Source of the DNA: Wenzhouxiangella sp. 15190 | Lineage (GTDB): Bacteria; Pseudomonadota; Gammaproteobacteria; Xanthomonadales; Wenzhouxiangellaceae | Length of the DNA stretch: 64,000 bases | Assembly: GCF_003417465.1 (NCBI RefSeq) | Contig: NZ_QVMV01000039.1 | Coordinates: 1-64,000, forward strand | Reading direction: 5' to 3' | Part shown: positions 34,246-45,000 of the stretch, piece after piece | Layout: the number at the start of each line of letters is the position of its first letter | Numbering within the stretch: position 1 is the stretch's first letter | Notes under the pieces: model-generated | The model's input: the letters and a program-made list of their open reading frames with translations, nothing else | What the model was told of the DNA's origin: nothing | The model's database searches: none | Made by a program: the position numbers and the translations under genes

Positions 34246-34293
34246 CCCTACTCCAACCCACGCCCACGCCGCGACAAGCGACAATAGATTCCC

Positions 34294-37200
34294 ATGAGCA
34301 AAATCCCGACTTTCGAACCCGCCGAGGTGATGCAGCGCGACATTGCCGGGCTGAAGCGGCGTCACAAGCAGCTGGCCCGCTTTCGCGGTCCGGCCGAGAA
34401 GCGTCAGCGCCTGTTCGACGAATACCGGCAGTGGCTGGATGACTCGCGGGCGCGGCGCCAGTTGCGGGCCGAGAACCGGCCCGACACCGGCGAGCCGCCG
34501 GATCTGCCGATCAGCGCGCATGCCGAAAGCATCGTCGAGGCGATCCGCGACAACCAGGTGGTGATCGTCGCCGGCGAGACGGGGTCGGGCAAGTCGACCC
34601 AGCTGCCAAAGCTGTGCCTCGATGCCGGTCGCGGCGAGCGCGGGCTCATCGGCTGCACGCAACCGAGAAGGATTGCCGCGCGCTCGGTGGCGCGCCGCGT
34701 GGCGGAGGAATTGGGCACCGAACTCGGAAAGGCAGTCGGTTTCCAGGTGCGCTTCACCGACCGGGTTTCGGACGAGAGTTATATCAAGTTCATGACCGAC
34801 GGCATCCTGCTGGCCGAGGTCCACCACGACCGCCTGCTCGATGCCTACGACACCCTGATCATCGACGAGGCGCACGAGCGCAGCCTCAACATCGACTTCC
34901 TGCTCGGTTACCTCAAGCGCCTGACCCGCCGCCGGCCGGATCTGAAGATCATCATCACCTCGGCGACCATCGATACCGAGCGTTTCGCCGAGCACTTCGA
35001 CGACGCCCCCGTGATCACCGTCGAGGGCCGCGGCTATCCGGTCGATATCCAGTACCAGGAACCGAAGGAGAGCGAGGACCTGCCGCAGCAGGTCCGGCGC
35101 GCGGTCGACACCGTCAGCCGCATCGACTCGCGCGGCGACATCCTGGTTTTTCTGCCCGGCGAAAGAGAAATCTTTCAGGTCTCGAGGGCGCTCAAGCGCG
35201 CCAACCTGTCTCACACCGAGGTGCTGCCGCTCTACGCCCGATTGCCCGCGGCCAGCCAGGACCGGATCTTCAAGACCGGTACGGGCCGGCGTATCGTGCT
35301 GGCCACCAACGTGGCCGAGACCTCCCTGACCGTCCCGGGCATCCGCTTCGTGATCGATTCGGGGCTGGCGCGGATTTCGCGCTACGCCGCGCACTCCAAG
35401 GTGCTGCGCCTGCCTGTGGAGCCGGTTTCCCAGGCTTCCTGCAACCAGCGCGCCGGGCGCTGCGGCCGCGTCGGTCCGGGTACCTGTATCCGGCTTTTCG
35501 ACGAGACCGATTTTCTCTCGCGCCCGGATTTTACCGAGCCGGAGATTCAGCGCGCGGGGCTGGTCGGCGTGGTGCTGGAGATGCTGGCCCTCGGACTGGG
35601 TGACCCCGAAGATTTTCCCTTCGTCGACGCGCCGCCGAAGCGGCTGATCGGCGAAGCGCGCCAGAGTCTGTTCGAGCTCGGTGCGATCGACGAAGAACGT
35701 CGGCTGACGAAGCTCGGGCGCCAGCTGGCGCGCCTGCCGGTCGATGTCCGCCACGCCCGCATGCTGGTCGAGGCGGCCGAACGCGGCGCCCTGGCCGAAA
35801 TGCTCGTGCTGGTGGCCGGCCTGTCGATCCCGGACGTTCGTGATCGCCCGCTGGACCAGCAGCAGGCGGCCGACCAGGCGCACCAGCAGTTCATGGTCCA
35901 GGGTTCGGATTTTCTGACCCTGCTCGAAGTGTGGCGGTGGTGGCAGGATGTGCGCGCCGAAAACTCCCGCAGCCAGGCCGACAAGCTGGCCCGCGGGCAT
36001 TTCCTCGCGCCCCAGCGCCTTCACGAGTGGGGGCAGCTCCACGGCCAGCTAAAGCAGATCGCCCGTGACGAGCGCTGGCGCGTGAGCAAGCTCGGCGCGG
36101 CCGAACCGGAAGCCATTCATCGCAGCCTGCTGGCCGGCCTTCTGGGCATGGTCGGCCAGCACCAGGAGAGCGGTGAATACCAAGGCGCACGCGGTCACAA
36201 GTTCCGGATTTTCCCCGGCTCGGTGCTGGCCAAAAGCAATCCCGGCTGGATCATGGCCGCCGAGCTGGTCGAGACGGCGCGGCCCTATGCGCGCATGGTC
36301 GCGCCCGTGAAGCCCGAATGGCTGGAACAGCAAGGCGCGCACCTGCTCAAGCGCCGGGTATTCGACCCGCACTGGGACAAGCGCTCCGGGCGGGTGATGG
36401 GTTACGAGCAGCTCAGCCTGCACGGGCTTGTGCTGGTCGAAAAGCGCCGGATTCACTACGGACCGCACGACCCGGACACCGCCCGCTCGATCTTCATTCG
36501 CCACGCCCTGGTTCGTGGCGAGATACATGCAAAGGCCGAGTTTCTCAAGCGCAACGCCGCACTCAAACGGGAACTGGCCGAGCATGAGCACAAGCGCCGC
36601 CGCCGCGATGTGCTGGTCGCCGAAGCCGAGCTGGAGGCTTTCTTCGCCGAACGCCTGCCGGCCGACATCTACACCACCAAGGCCTTCGCCCGCTGGTACG
36701 AGAAACTCGACGAGGACGAGCGAGAACATTTGCTCTACGACCGCGCCACGCTGCTGAGAGACGAGGCGCCGCTGGCCGGCCAGGAGGCTTTCCCCGAGTC
36801 GCTGGCCATGGGGCCGGAGCGCTTTCGCCTGCACTACCATTTCGATCCGGCCTCCGAGCGAGACGGCGTCACGCTGGATTGTCCGCTGCACCTGCTCAAC
36901 CGGCTCGATCCCGGCCGGCTGCAGTGGCTGGTGCCCGGGTTGCTCGAGGAGAAGGTCACGGCGTTGATTGCGAGCCTGCCCAAGGCCAAGCGTCGTTCCC
37001 TGGTGCCGGCGGCCGATTATGCGCGCGCGGCCATCGAATCCCTGGGGCGACCGGAGGGCGCGCTGCTCGACCGGCTGGCCGAGGCGCTCACACGCATGTC
37101 GGGGATGACCGTGGAAGCGGGCGACTTCAAGCTCGAGAAGCTGCCGCGACATCTGAATATCCTGGTGCGCGTGCAGGGCGAGGGCGGGAAAATCCTGGGC

Positions 37201-38145
37201 CAGAGCAGGGATATCGACGAACTGATCGAACGCTTCAGTGACCAGGCCCGGCGCGAGTTCATGGACCGCCAGGCCGGACAGTGGCAGCGCGACGGATTGG
37301 GTCCGGAGGAGTTTCCCGACCTGCCCGAGGTGATCACGACCCGCGGCGGCCACCGCGCATGGCCGGCACTGGTGGACCAGGAAAATCGTGTCGGCATTCG
37401 GCTTTTCGACACCGAGGAAGACGCCCGGGTTGCCCACCGGGAAGGCCTGCTGGTACTTCTGCGGGAAGCGCTACGCGACAAGTGGAAGTACCTCAAGAAG
37501 AATCACGGCCTGTCGCGTGAGGCCCAGCTGGCCTGGACACGCATGGAGGATGTCGGCTCGCTCACCGAAGCGCTGCGCAACCTGGTGCTGAGACGCTTTC
37601 AAGACGACGCCTGGACGATCCGGAACGTGAATGCCTTCAATCGGTTGGTGAGCACCGTTCGTCGGGAATTGCTGGGAAAATATGGCGAACTGGCCGAAAC
37701 TGTAGACGAATGTCTTCGAAAATGGCATGAATTGTCGATGTGGATCGATAGCCTGGAAGCGGCGGTACCGTCCGCATTCGATGACATGCGCAGTCAATTG
37801 GACGATCTGATGTATGCCGGTTTTCTCGACGACATCGAAGCCGACAGGCTGGCGCATTACCCGCGCTATCTCGAGGCGCTTCGCCTGCGGCTGGAAGCGC
37901 TGGAACTCGACCCCCGGCGCGACAAGCAGCGCATGGACGAGGTCCAGCCGTGGTGGCAGCGCTATTTCGACCACCTGGCCGAGGGTGGCTGGTACACCCC
38001 GGCACTCGATCGCTATCGCTGGCTGGTCGAGGAATATCGCGTCCAGCAATTCGCCCAAAAGCTCGGGACGGCGGAAAAGACATCACCGCAGAGACTCCGG
38101 TCGGCCTGGTCCGAGGTGGTTTCCGAGAGTCGGGAGATTGCGTGA
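34294..38145 (+). CDS. hrpA: ATP-dependent RNA helicase HrpA
   Basis: HrpA (1283 aa) is a DEAH-box RNA helicase; in E. coli it acts in mRNA processing and rescue of collided ribosomes. Walker A is GETGSGKST at residues 94-102, DEAH is at 191-194, the SAT motif is ITSATIDTERF, and motif VI is QRAGRCGRVGPG. The helicase-associated and OB-fold regions follow, and the long C-terminal domain unique to HrpA (DUF3418) fills about 700-1283. Length matches the family. The inverted-repeat region lies just before the start. Confidence 0.96.
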   Translation: MSKIPTFEPAEVMQRDIAGLKRRHKQLARFRGPAEKRQRLFDEYRQWLDDSRARRQLRAENRPDTGEPPDLPISAHAESIVEAIRDNQVVIVAGETGSGKSTQLPKLCLDAGRGERGLIGCTQPRRIAARSVARRVAEELGTELGKAVGFQVRFTDRVSDESYIKFMTDGILLAEVHHDRLLDAYDTLIIDEAHERSLNIDFLLGYLKRLTRRRPDLKIIITSATIDTERFAEHFDDAPVITVEGRGYPVDIQYQEPKESEDLPQQVRRAVDTVSRIDSRGDILVFLPGEREIFQVSRALKRANLSHTEVLPLYARLPAASQDRIFKTGTGRRIVLATNVAETSLTVPGIRFVIDSGLARISRYAAHSKVLRLPVEPVSQASCNQRAGRCGRVGPGTCIRLFDETDFLSRPDFTEPEIQRAGLVGVVLEMLALGLGDPEDFPFVDAPPKRLIGEARQSLFELGAIDEERRLTKLGRQLARLPVDVRHARMLVEAAERGALAEMLVLVAGLSIPDVRDRPLDQQQAADQAHQQFMVQGSDFLTLLEVWRWWQDVRAENSRSQADKLARGHFLAPQRLHEWGQLHGQLKQIARDERWRVSKLGAAEPEAIHRSLLAGLLGMVGQHQESGEYQGARGHKFRIFPGSVLAKSNPGWIMAAELVETARPYARMVAPVKPEWLEQQGAHLLKRRVFDPHWDKRSGRVMGYEQLSLHGLVLVEKRRIHYGPHDPDTARSIFIRHALVRGEIHAKAEFLKRNAALKRELAEHEHKRRRRDVLVAEAELEAFFAERLPADIYTTKAFARWYEKLDEDEREHLLYDRATLLRDEAPLAGQEAFPESLAMGPERFRLHYHFDPASERDGVTLDCPLHLLNRLDPGRLQWLVPGLLEEKVTALIASLPKAKRRSLVPAADYARAAIESLGRPEGALLDRLAEALTRMSGMTVEAGDFKLEKLPRHLNILVRVQGEGGKILGQSRDIDELIERFSDQARREFMDRQAGQWQRDGLGPEEFPDLPEVITTRGGHRAWPALVDQENRVGIRLFDTEEDARVAHREGLLVLLREALRDKWKYLKKNHGLSREAQLAWTRMEDVGSLTEALRNLVLRRFQDDAWTIRNVNAFNRLVSTVRRELLGKYGELAETVDECLRKWHELSMWIDSLEAAVPSAFDDMRSQLDDLMYAGFLDDIEADRLAHYPRYLEALRLRLEALELDPRRDKQRMDEVQPWWQRYFDHLAEGGWYTPALDRYRWLVEEYRVQQFAQKLGTAEKTSPQRLRSAWSEVVSESREIA

Positions 38146-38276
38146 TATTCATCCCAGATTTCGGGCAGAAGAACCTGAATTAACGGAACTTTTATCGTCT
38201 GGGGATAGTCCTTTGACGTGAAATAACAGTACAATTGTGCTTTATAGTGTCCAGACCAGCCAGGAGAATCCTGATA

Positions 38277-39584
38277 GTGAGACCAGTGAAGTTCATATCC
38301 GCCCTGCTGTTTTCGGGTTTCGTCGCGATGGCGTCTGCCCAGACGATCGAGCCCAGCGGCATTTCATTCAAGGTGAGCGGTTCGCCCGATTTCCCTATCC
38401 TCGACACGGGGGCAGGCAGCATTCTTGAATATGACCTTTCCGCTGACCGCATCGATTTCAGGCTTGGCGCGACCGGATCTTACGACAATCCGTTCTTCTG
38501 TTTCGACTTTTCCAGCCCGGACAGTGCGGCCGTCACCCTGAACGCCACGGATGCCAACGGCCACGCGGTGATGGATGCGGTTGGCCTGGCTTCCGAGCTC
38601 AGTTACAACCTCGCTGACACCATTTCGTTTTCACCGTCGAGTTCGGTGCAATGTTTCTTCCAGGATAATGCCGAGCAGAATCCGAAGTTCGGCCTGTTCG
38701 GTGAACTGGCCGACAATCAGAGCACTGAAACTGTGGACGAAGGCTCGCTGTTTAGCGACACGTTCGCGGCGTTTCCGGAACTGAATATTCAATATCCCAG
38801 CTTGCAAATCAATTCGGGCGAATCACTCAGTTTCGGTGATGTAGCGGTGTCTCCGGGCGACGTGATTGATTACAAATTGGTAATCGAAAACACCGGCAAC
38901 GCTGCTGCCGACGAACTGGCTTTCCAGGAAGTTTTTCCGGAATATCGGACCGTTAATGACCTGCCAGAATCTCACTTTACAGCAGCTTTGAGTGAGGGGA
39001 TTTGGCGGTGTGTGCCTTCTGGTAATGCTGTGTGTCCCGGTACGGCAGTAGAAAATCCAGAAATCCCTGGTACTACCGAAGGGTTTGGTTATCTGCGGTT
39101 TGAGCCCGGATCTCTTGAATTGCCTGCCGGAACCTCCTCACTTACCTTTACTATAACTCGGCAGGTAATGATTGGATCTGAAGGGTCCATAAACTTGTTT
39201 GCCGGTGCCGTTGATGGGTCAGGTAGTATCGCTAAAAATGCAGCCGCGAAAGAAACCCTATCTATTCTTGAGGACCCGGCCAGCATGGCGTTCGTTCAGC
39301 AGCCGACAGATTCTGTATTGAACGAGCCAATCAATCCTGCGGTTACCATCGAGTTGCTGGACGATAGTGGCGCACGACTGGATGTCGATAGCAGCACGTC
39401 ACTTGATCTCTACCTGTGGACCAGTGATGAAAACAGTGCGAACCGAATCAGGAATGGCGTAACTCCCGAGAACGGTTTGTACACATTTGACAATATCGTT
39501 ATTGAGACAGCGGGGGAGTACTTTCTAAGAGCTGAAGTCGAAGGGCTTACAGACGTGGATAGTCAGACTTTCATAGTTGACTGA
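38277..39584 (+). CDS. Secreted DUF11-like protein of lower GC
   Basis: This 435-aa protein has a signal peptide (VKFISALLFSGFVAMASA, cut before QTIEP). A DUF11-like or immunoglobulin-like repeat follows (VSPGDVIDYKLVIENTGNAAADELAFQEVFPE), then a second beta-rich domain (ITRQVMIGSEGSINLFAG) and a C-terminal Ig-like part (MAFVQQPTDSVLNEPINPAVTIELLDDSG). No catalytic motif is seen. The GTG at 38277 has AGGAG 10 bases upstream; a GTG at 38286 is also possible. From about 38,800 on, codons are AT-richer than in neighbours, as for acquired or fast-evolving surface proteins. Confidence 0.78.
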   Translation: MRPVKFISALLFSGFVAMASAQTIEPSGISFKVSGSPDFPILDTGAGSILEYDLSADRIDFRLGATGSYDNPFFCFDFSSPDSAAVTLNATDANGHAVMDAVGLASELSYNLADTISFSPSSSVQCFFQDNAEQNPKFGLFGELADNQSTETVDEGSLFSDTFAAFPELNIQYPSLQINSGESLSFGDVAVSPGDVIDYKLVIENTGNAAADELAFQEVFPEYRTVNDLPESHFTAALSEGIWRCVPSGNAVCPGTAVENPEIPGTTEGFGYLRFEPGSLELPAGTSSLTFTITRQVMIGSEGSINLFAGAVDGSGSIAKNAAAKETLSILEDPASMAFVQQPTDSVLNEPINPAVTIELLDDSGARLDVDSSTSLDLYLWTSDENSANRIRNGVTPENGLYTFDNIVIETAGEYFLRAEVEGLTDVDSQTFIVD

Positions 39585-39724
39585 CAAACATCCTAGCGGG
39601 CACTTCAAACCTGGCATAGATGCCTTCGGACGTTTGCGAAATCCTGGGATGAAGGCCATAGTGCTTCCGGCAACTCCCACTCCGCTTCGGGTGGAGGCCG
39701 ATTGCCTGGCCGATCGAGCGCAAA

Positions 39725-41902
39725 ATGACGGATTGGACAGAGGGACTTGAAGCGGGTAACGCTCGTTTCACTCAACTTATTTTGCGCTGGATCGATAACT
39801 ACGCGCAGAGAACGGGAAAATCAGTAGGCCATTTGCAGCATTTGCTCCAGGTGCTTGCTGAATCCCCCGGTACAAAATCGGAACAGGCGCTATCTAGCGT
39901 CTGGCACGCGCTCTCCGCCCTTTCCCGCATAAAACCCGAGCGAGCCGTCGTAGAGGCCACTATTCTCCTGCCCCTGGCTCTGGAATCGCAGGATGCGGAG
40001 CCGCAGTTTCCGACTGAATGCTCTAAAGAAGTGGCCGGTCTCCTGGAACAACTCAGGACGCTGACCTTCTTCGGCCGGACCTACCTGCCGGACGACCAGG
40101 CCCGGGCCGAGGGCCTGAGGCAGCTGCTGATGGCGCTGGTGGCCGATGTGCGCGTGGTGTTGATCGCGCTGGCCTGGCAGATCGCGCGACTGCATGCCGC
40201 TCGTGACGCCGATGAGGCCACCCGGCGCGAGGTGGCGCGCGAGACGCAGCTGATCCACGCACCGCTGGCCAATCGCCTGGGTATCTGGCAGTTCAAGTGG
40301 GAGCTCGAGGATCTTTCCTTTCGTTACCTGGAACCCGAGACTTACCAGCGTATCAGCCGGCTGGTGGCCGAGAAGCGTTCCGACCGGCAGGCGTTTATCG
40401 AGCAGTTCATGAATCGTCTGCGCCAGCTATTGGTCGACTCGGACATCGACGGCGATGTCAGCGGCCGGGCCAAGCACATCTACTCGATCTGGCGCAAGAT
40501 GCAGCGCAAGGGGCTGGATTTTCACGAGCTTTTCGACGTACGTGCCGTGCGGGTGCTGGTCGACACGGTGGAGCAGTGTTACACGGTCCTCGGCCTGGTT
40601 CACACCCGTTGGCATCCGGTGCCGGGCGAGTTCGACGATTACATCACCAATCCCAAATCCAATCTCTACCAGTCGCTGCATACGGCGGTGCGTACCGACA
40701 GCGGCCGGGTCGTGGAAGTGCAGATTCGCACGCACGAGATGCATCGTCACGCGGAACTGGGTGTGGCGGCACACTGGCGCTACAAGGAAGGCGGTCCGCG
40801 CGACGACGCGCTTGAGAAGCGAATCGGCGCGATGCGCCAGCTGCTCGAAGCGCAAGAGGAGGGCGATGACGAAGCGCTGCTGGAGAGCTTCAGTAATCTC
40901 ACGACCGAAGACCGCGTCTATGTGCTCACACCCAAAGGCGAGGTGCGTGACCTGGCTGCAGGAGCGACGCCGCTGGACTTCGCCTACCTGATTCACACCG
41001 AGGTCGGGCACCGCTGCCGGGGCGCCCGGGTCAACGGCCGCATCGTGCCGTTGACCTACCAGCTTCGCAACGGCGATCGCGTCGAGATTCTCACCACCCG
41101 GGAACCCAGGCCTTCGCGCGACTGGCTGGTTCCGCGACTGGGCTACATCGGTACGGCGCGGGCCCGGGCCAAGGTGCGGCAATGGTTCCGCCAGGCCAAC
41201 CAGGAAGAAAACCTTGCCGCCGGCCGGCAAGCGATCGAAGCCGAGTTTCGTCGGCTCGATCTCGACCAGGAAGAAATCCGCAAGGTGATGGAGAAGTTCA
41301 ACGCCACGCGCGTCGAGGATCTCTTCGTCAGTGTCGGTGCCGGTGACGTGACGGCCACCCAGGTCGCCCAGGCGGTCGAACGCCTGCATGCGCGCGAGCA
41401 AAAGGAAAGCGAGGGAATTGCGTTACAGCGTCGACCCGTGGAAAGCGATGGCGGCGACGACGTGCGCATCGAAGGCGTGGGCAGCCTGATGCACCATATG
41501 GCTCGTTGCTGCCAGCCCGTTCCGGGCGATCCCATCGCCGGCTACATCACTCGCGGACGGGGCGTGAGCATTCATCGTCGGGACTGCCGACAATTTCTCA
41601 ACCTGCAGGGTAGCCAGCCCGAGCGAGTACTCGACGTACAGTGGGCCAGCGGACCGCGTAGCCGTTATGCCTCAAGGATCGCGATCAACGCCTGGGACCG
41701 GCGCGAACTCATCAAGGACATCGGTACCTTGCTGGCATCCGAGAAGGTCAACGTCACCGGGATGAACGCCCGACATGCCGACAGCAGCGACGAAGTCGAG
41801 ATCGAACTCACGGTTCAGGTAGAAGATTTCGATCAGCTCGCCACGCTACTCAATCGCCTCCAGACCATCCCCAGCGTCACCGACGCCCGTCGGTTACGTT
41901 AA
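39725..41902 (+). CDS. relA: (p)ppGpp synthetase RelA
   Basis: RelA (725 aa) is the ribosome-associated stringent-response enzyme making (p)ppGpp from ATP and GDP/GTP. The synthetase domain shows GRAKHIYSIWRKMQRK, the RelA-type acidic EFDDY at 302-306 (bifunctional SpoT-type enzymes have RFKDY) and EVQIRTHEMHRHAELGVAAHW. The N-terminal hydrolase-like domain lacks the HD and ED residues, so it should be synthesis-only. A TGS domain (YVLTPKGEVRDLAAGATPLDFAYLIH) and a C-terminal ACT domain follow. The ATG at 39725 has no obvious ribosome-binding site. Confidence 0.95.
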   Translation: MTDWTEGLEAGNARFTQLILRWIDNYAQRTGKSVGHLQHLLQVLAESPGTKSEQALSSVWHALSALSRIKPERAVVEATILLPLALESQDAEPQFPTECSKEVAGLLEQLRTLTFFGRTYLPDDQARAEGLRQLLMALVADVRVVLIALAWQIARLHAARDADEATRREVARETQLIHAPLANRLGIWQFKWELEDLSFRYLEPETYQRISRLVAEKRSDRQAFIEQFMNRLRQLLVDSDIDGDVSGRAKHIYSIWRKMQRKGLDFHELFDVRAVRVLVDTVEQCYTVLGLVHTRWHPVPGEFDDYITNPKSNLYQSLHTAVRTDSGRVVEVQIRTHEMHRHAELGVAAHWRYKEGGPRDDALEKRIGAMRQLLEAQEEGDDEALLESFSNLTTEDRVYVLTPKGEVRDLAAGATPLDFAYLIHTEVGHRCRGARVNGRIVPLTYQLRNGDRVEILTTREPRPSRDWLVPRLGYIGTARARAKVRQWFRQANQEENLAAGRQAIEAEFRRLDLDQEEIRKVMEKFNATRVEDLFVSVGAGDVTATQVAQAVERLHAREQKESEGIALQRRPVESDGGDDVRIEGVGSLMHHMARCCQPVPGDPIAGYITRGRGVSIHRRDCRQFLNLQGSQPERVLDVQWASGPRSRYASRIAINAWDRRELIKDIGTLLASEKVNVTGMNARHADSSDEVEIELTVQVEDFDQLATLLNRLQTIPSVTDARRLR

Positions 41903-41939
41903 CCGGCAAAAATCTTCAAACCCAAAGCAAAACCATAAA

Positions 41940-42074
41940 ACCACGGAAGACACGGAAAGCACGGAAATGCCTGATTGGTAGAGAGTGCTTCGAAGGGTGA
42001 AGAATTGCCCGTCGAGGTGAGCTCTTTCGTCAGAAAAGCTTTTCTTTTCCGTGAATTCGGTGTTTTCCGTGGTT
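41940..42074. repeat. CACGGAA-type intergenic element, copy 2 (relA / glycosyltransferase)
   Basis: The left border has ACCACGGAA, GACACGGAA and GCACGGAA units; the right border has TTTTCCGTG, TTTTCCGTGG inverses. About 85 bases of core lie between. Here the element lies between two convergent genes. Confidence 0.8.
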
Positions 42075-42097
42075 CCTGCTTTTTTGCGTCTTTGTGG

Positions 42098-45000
42098 TTA
42101 GTCGTTCTGCGAAAGTGAACTCAGCATCTCGTTGATGGCCCGCCGGGCCGCATCGAAGCTGAAGTGTTCCTCGACGTTGGCCAGGCCGCCGTCGGATAGC
42201 CTCGTCCAAAGCGCTTCGTCGCTGTAGGCGCGCACGATGGCCTCGGCAAAGCTCTCGGACGTGTCGGCAATTAGTACGTCTTTGCCGTCTTCGAGATACA
42301 TGCCTTCAGCCGCGCAGCGGGTGGCCACGACCGGCAAGCCCCAGGCCATCGCCTGGTTGACTTTGCCCTTGACGCCGGCACCGTAGCGTAGTGGGGCGAC
42401 TGACAGTCGACAGCCTTCCAGGTAGGGTGTGAGATCGGCCACGTAGCCGTGGATGACAACGCCGTTACTGCGTCGTTCGCGCAGGGATTCGGGCATGCGG
42501 CTACCGATGATGTGCAAGCGCACATCAGGAATCTCGCTTCTCACCAGCGGCATGATCTCATCGATCAACCACTCGACCGCATCCAGATTGGGCGGATGCT
42601 GGAAACCGCCGACAAACATCAGGTCGCGTCGGTGGGCCCATGCCCGACTGCGCCCATGGATGTGATGAATATTCGACAGAACCTGGATACGCGCCTCGGG
42701 TACTAGCTGATCAAGCAGTTCTTTCTCGGCCGGGCTCACAACCAAAGTGGTATCGCATTGGCGGATCAGCGTCAGCTCCGACTTGCGGGTTCTTTGAGCA
42801 GTTCGTCGGGCCTTATCGTCACCGCAAAGCTGGGCCAAGCGCTCTTCGCGCAGGAAGTGCAGATCCACGGTATCGAACACCACCGAGGCTTGTCTGCAGT
42901 GCTTTCGAATGGCGTCGATCAACGGTTCGAGTACGTAGTGACGGCTGACGATGACCTGGGTGAGCCGGCTTCCGTATTCGGTCAGCCAGGATTCCGCATC
43001 ACTCACCCAGGGGTGGTGCAGTACTTCGATACCCCGCGCCTGTAGGTCTCGCGAGTAGCGTGCGACCCATGCCAGGTTCTGCGGCATGAAACTCACCCTG
43101 AATCCCATGTCGCGCAGGATCGTGAGAATGGCGACCATACGCATCGAGCCGGAGTCCTTGTCCGGTTCGGGAGTGGTGGCGTCGATGATCAGAACATGAC
43201 CGCTTAAGCGTCGGTAGCGAGCCGAGTGAACTCCTTCGGGTCCGGGAGTCGGGTCCGGCTGCTTCTGCAACTGCTGTTTCCAGCGTTGCTGGAATTTCTT
43301 GCGGTTAACGGCCTGAAATCGCTTGGTGCCCGAAGATTCGTCGGTGCCCGAACTGATACCTTCATGATGCACGATGGTACAGGCCGGCTGATAGATCACC
43401 CGCAGGCCGCGTTCGCGTACACGGAAGCACAGGTCGGTATCTTCGTAGTAGGCGGGTGCGTAGTGCGAATCGAAGCCCTCGAGTTGCTCGAACTGGACGC
43501 GCTCGATGGCCAGGCAGGCGCCCGAGACGTAGTCGGTTTCGCTGGCAAAGCTGTACTCGGGCCGATCGGGCCGATCGCCACGGCCGTAGTTCCAGCCCGA
43601 GCCATCCTTGAAAATGATTCCGCCGGCCTCCTGCAGACGGCCGTCCGGATAGACCAGCCGCGCGCCCACAATGCCGGTATCGGGGAAACGACTGAAAGTC
43701 TGGATCAGGGCCTCCAGCCAGCCTTCGGTGACGGTGGTGTCGTTGTTCAGAAAGACCAGATAGCGGCCACGAGCCGCTGCGGCGCCGGCATTGCAGCTGG
43801 CGATAAAGCCGCTGTTGGTGGTGTTGCGGATGACTCGCAGGCCTCGACAGGCTGCGAGGTACTCAGCGGTTTCATCGCTTGAGCAATCGTCAACGATGAT
43901 CAATTCGCTTTCGATATTATGACTGTTGTATGCAGCAATCGAGTTGAGACAGGCTGAGGTGTAGTGCGCCTTGTTGAATACAGGCACCACGATGCTCACT
44001 AGCGGCTCAGAGGTCGTGTCGAGGGTAACCGGTTCGAGGGTACCCTCCGATGGTTCCATGGCTTCGAATGTAACGGGAGCCTCGGGGGAGGTATGTACCC
44101 CTTGCTGCATCAACTCGAGCGTGCCGCGCACACCGTGTAGTCGCAAGTGGAGCCGCAGCCGCCGAAGTAGTAAAGGCCACTGCAAGGGGTTGTAGACGCG
44201 TCGGCGAATGGCGTTGGCGGCGACGCGGTTGGCCACGCGCAGCGGTCGAGTCAGACGCCAGGATCGGCTTGCGAAAATGGTTTGGAGTTCGTGATCGAGG
44301 TGCTCCGCCCGGGCGAGCTGTGCTTCGGTGTCTTTGTGGGCCAGCTCGAGTTCCCTTTCCGTCGCTTCAAGCTGGCTTTGTCGATCGGCAAGGCGCTGCT
44401 GGACTTCGGACAGGCGTTCCTTGTGCTCTAAGATTTCGCCCTCGAGCCGCTGCGCCCACTGCGTGCGATCGGTGGCCAGCCGTTCCTGCTTCCGGGCCCA
44501 GTCGGTTCTTTTCTCGAGGTCGATGCGCAACGCTTCGACCTCATCGCGTAATGCCGCGTGCTGTCGTCGTGTGTCCACCAGGTCGGCGGCCTTGCTCGCG
44601 GAACGCAGTGCGCTGCTCGTACTCGCGCTTGCGGCCGGTGGTTCGGCCGTTCGCAGGCCCACGATGCCATCGAGTGTCGAAAGCGTTTCGCTGATCGACG
44701 CCTCGGCGGGTAGTGCGGCCCGCAATGCCTCGAGCTGTCCGGACCGCTCGCGCAGCGCCCTGACGGCCCTGATGAGCGACTCAGGGTCGGGATCGAAAAG
44801 TATCCCGTCGGTTTCGTGGCGAATGCGTTCGATGAAACTGCCCGTGCGCGTAGCCACCGGTACGAGGCCGAGCGCCCGCGTTTCGGTCAGGGCATAGTTC
44901 CAGGTCTCCGCTACCGTGGACAGGAACAGGGCGGCCTGCGCGCCGATGCGCGCGAGGTGGTCCGGCAACTCGTCATGACGGTAGTCGAGGACGACATCGA

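Larger units (their letters stand above)
33732..34293. other. 562-bp gene-free region made of nested inverted repeats
   Basis: Open frames here are short and lie inside palindromes, so I see no credible gene. Two separate long inverted-repeat pairs occupy it (33792-33999 and 34033-34245, listed separately), and further weaker self-similarity links their loops. The region separates ltaE (leftward) from hrpA (rightward), so it must also hold both promoters. Confidence 0.75.

Noticed and set aside
33799-34287. Small proteins in the inverted-repeat region
   Set aside because: The frames span palindrome arms, read on both strands alike and have no ribosome-binding site or family features.
33895-36042. 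715-codon minus-strand frame over hrpA and the inverted-repeat region
   Set aside because: High GC gives long open antisense frames; the product is low-complexity and antisense to the conserved HrpA helicase core.
38205-38260. Sigma-70 promoter TTGACG ... TACAAT/TATAGT before the secreted protein
   Set aside because: The spacers are 11 and 24 bases, neither near 17, so the boxes do not form a credible pair.
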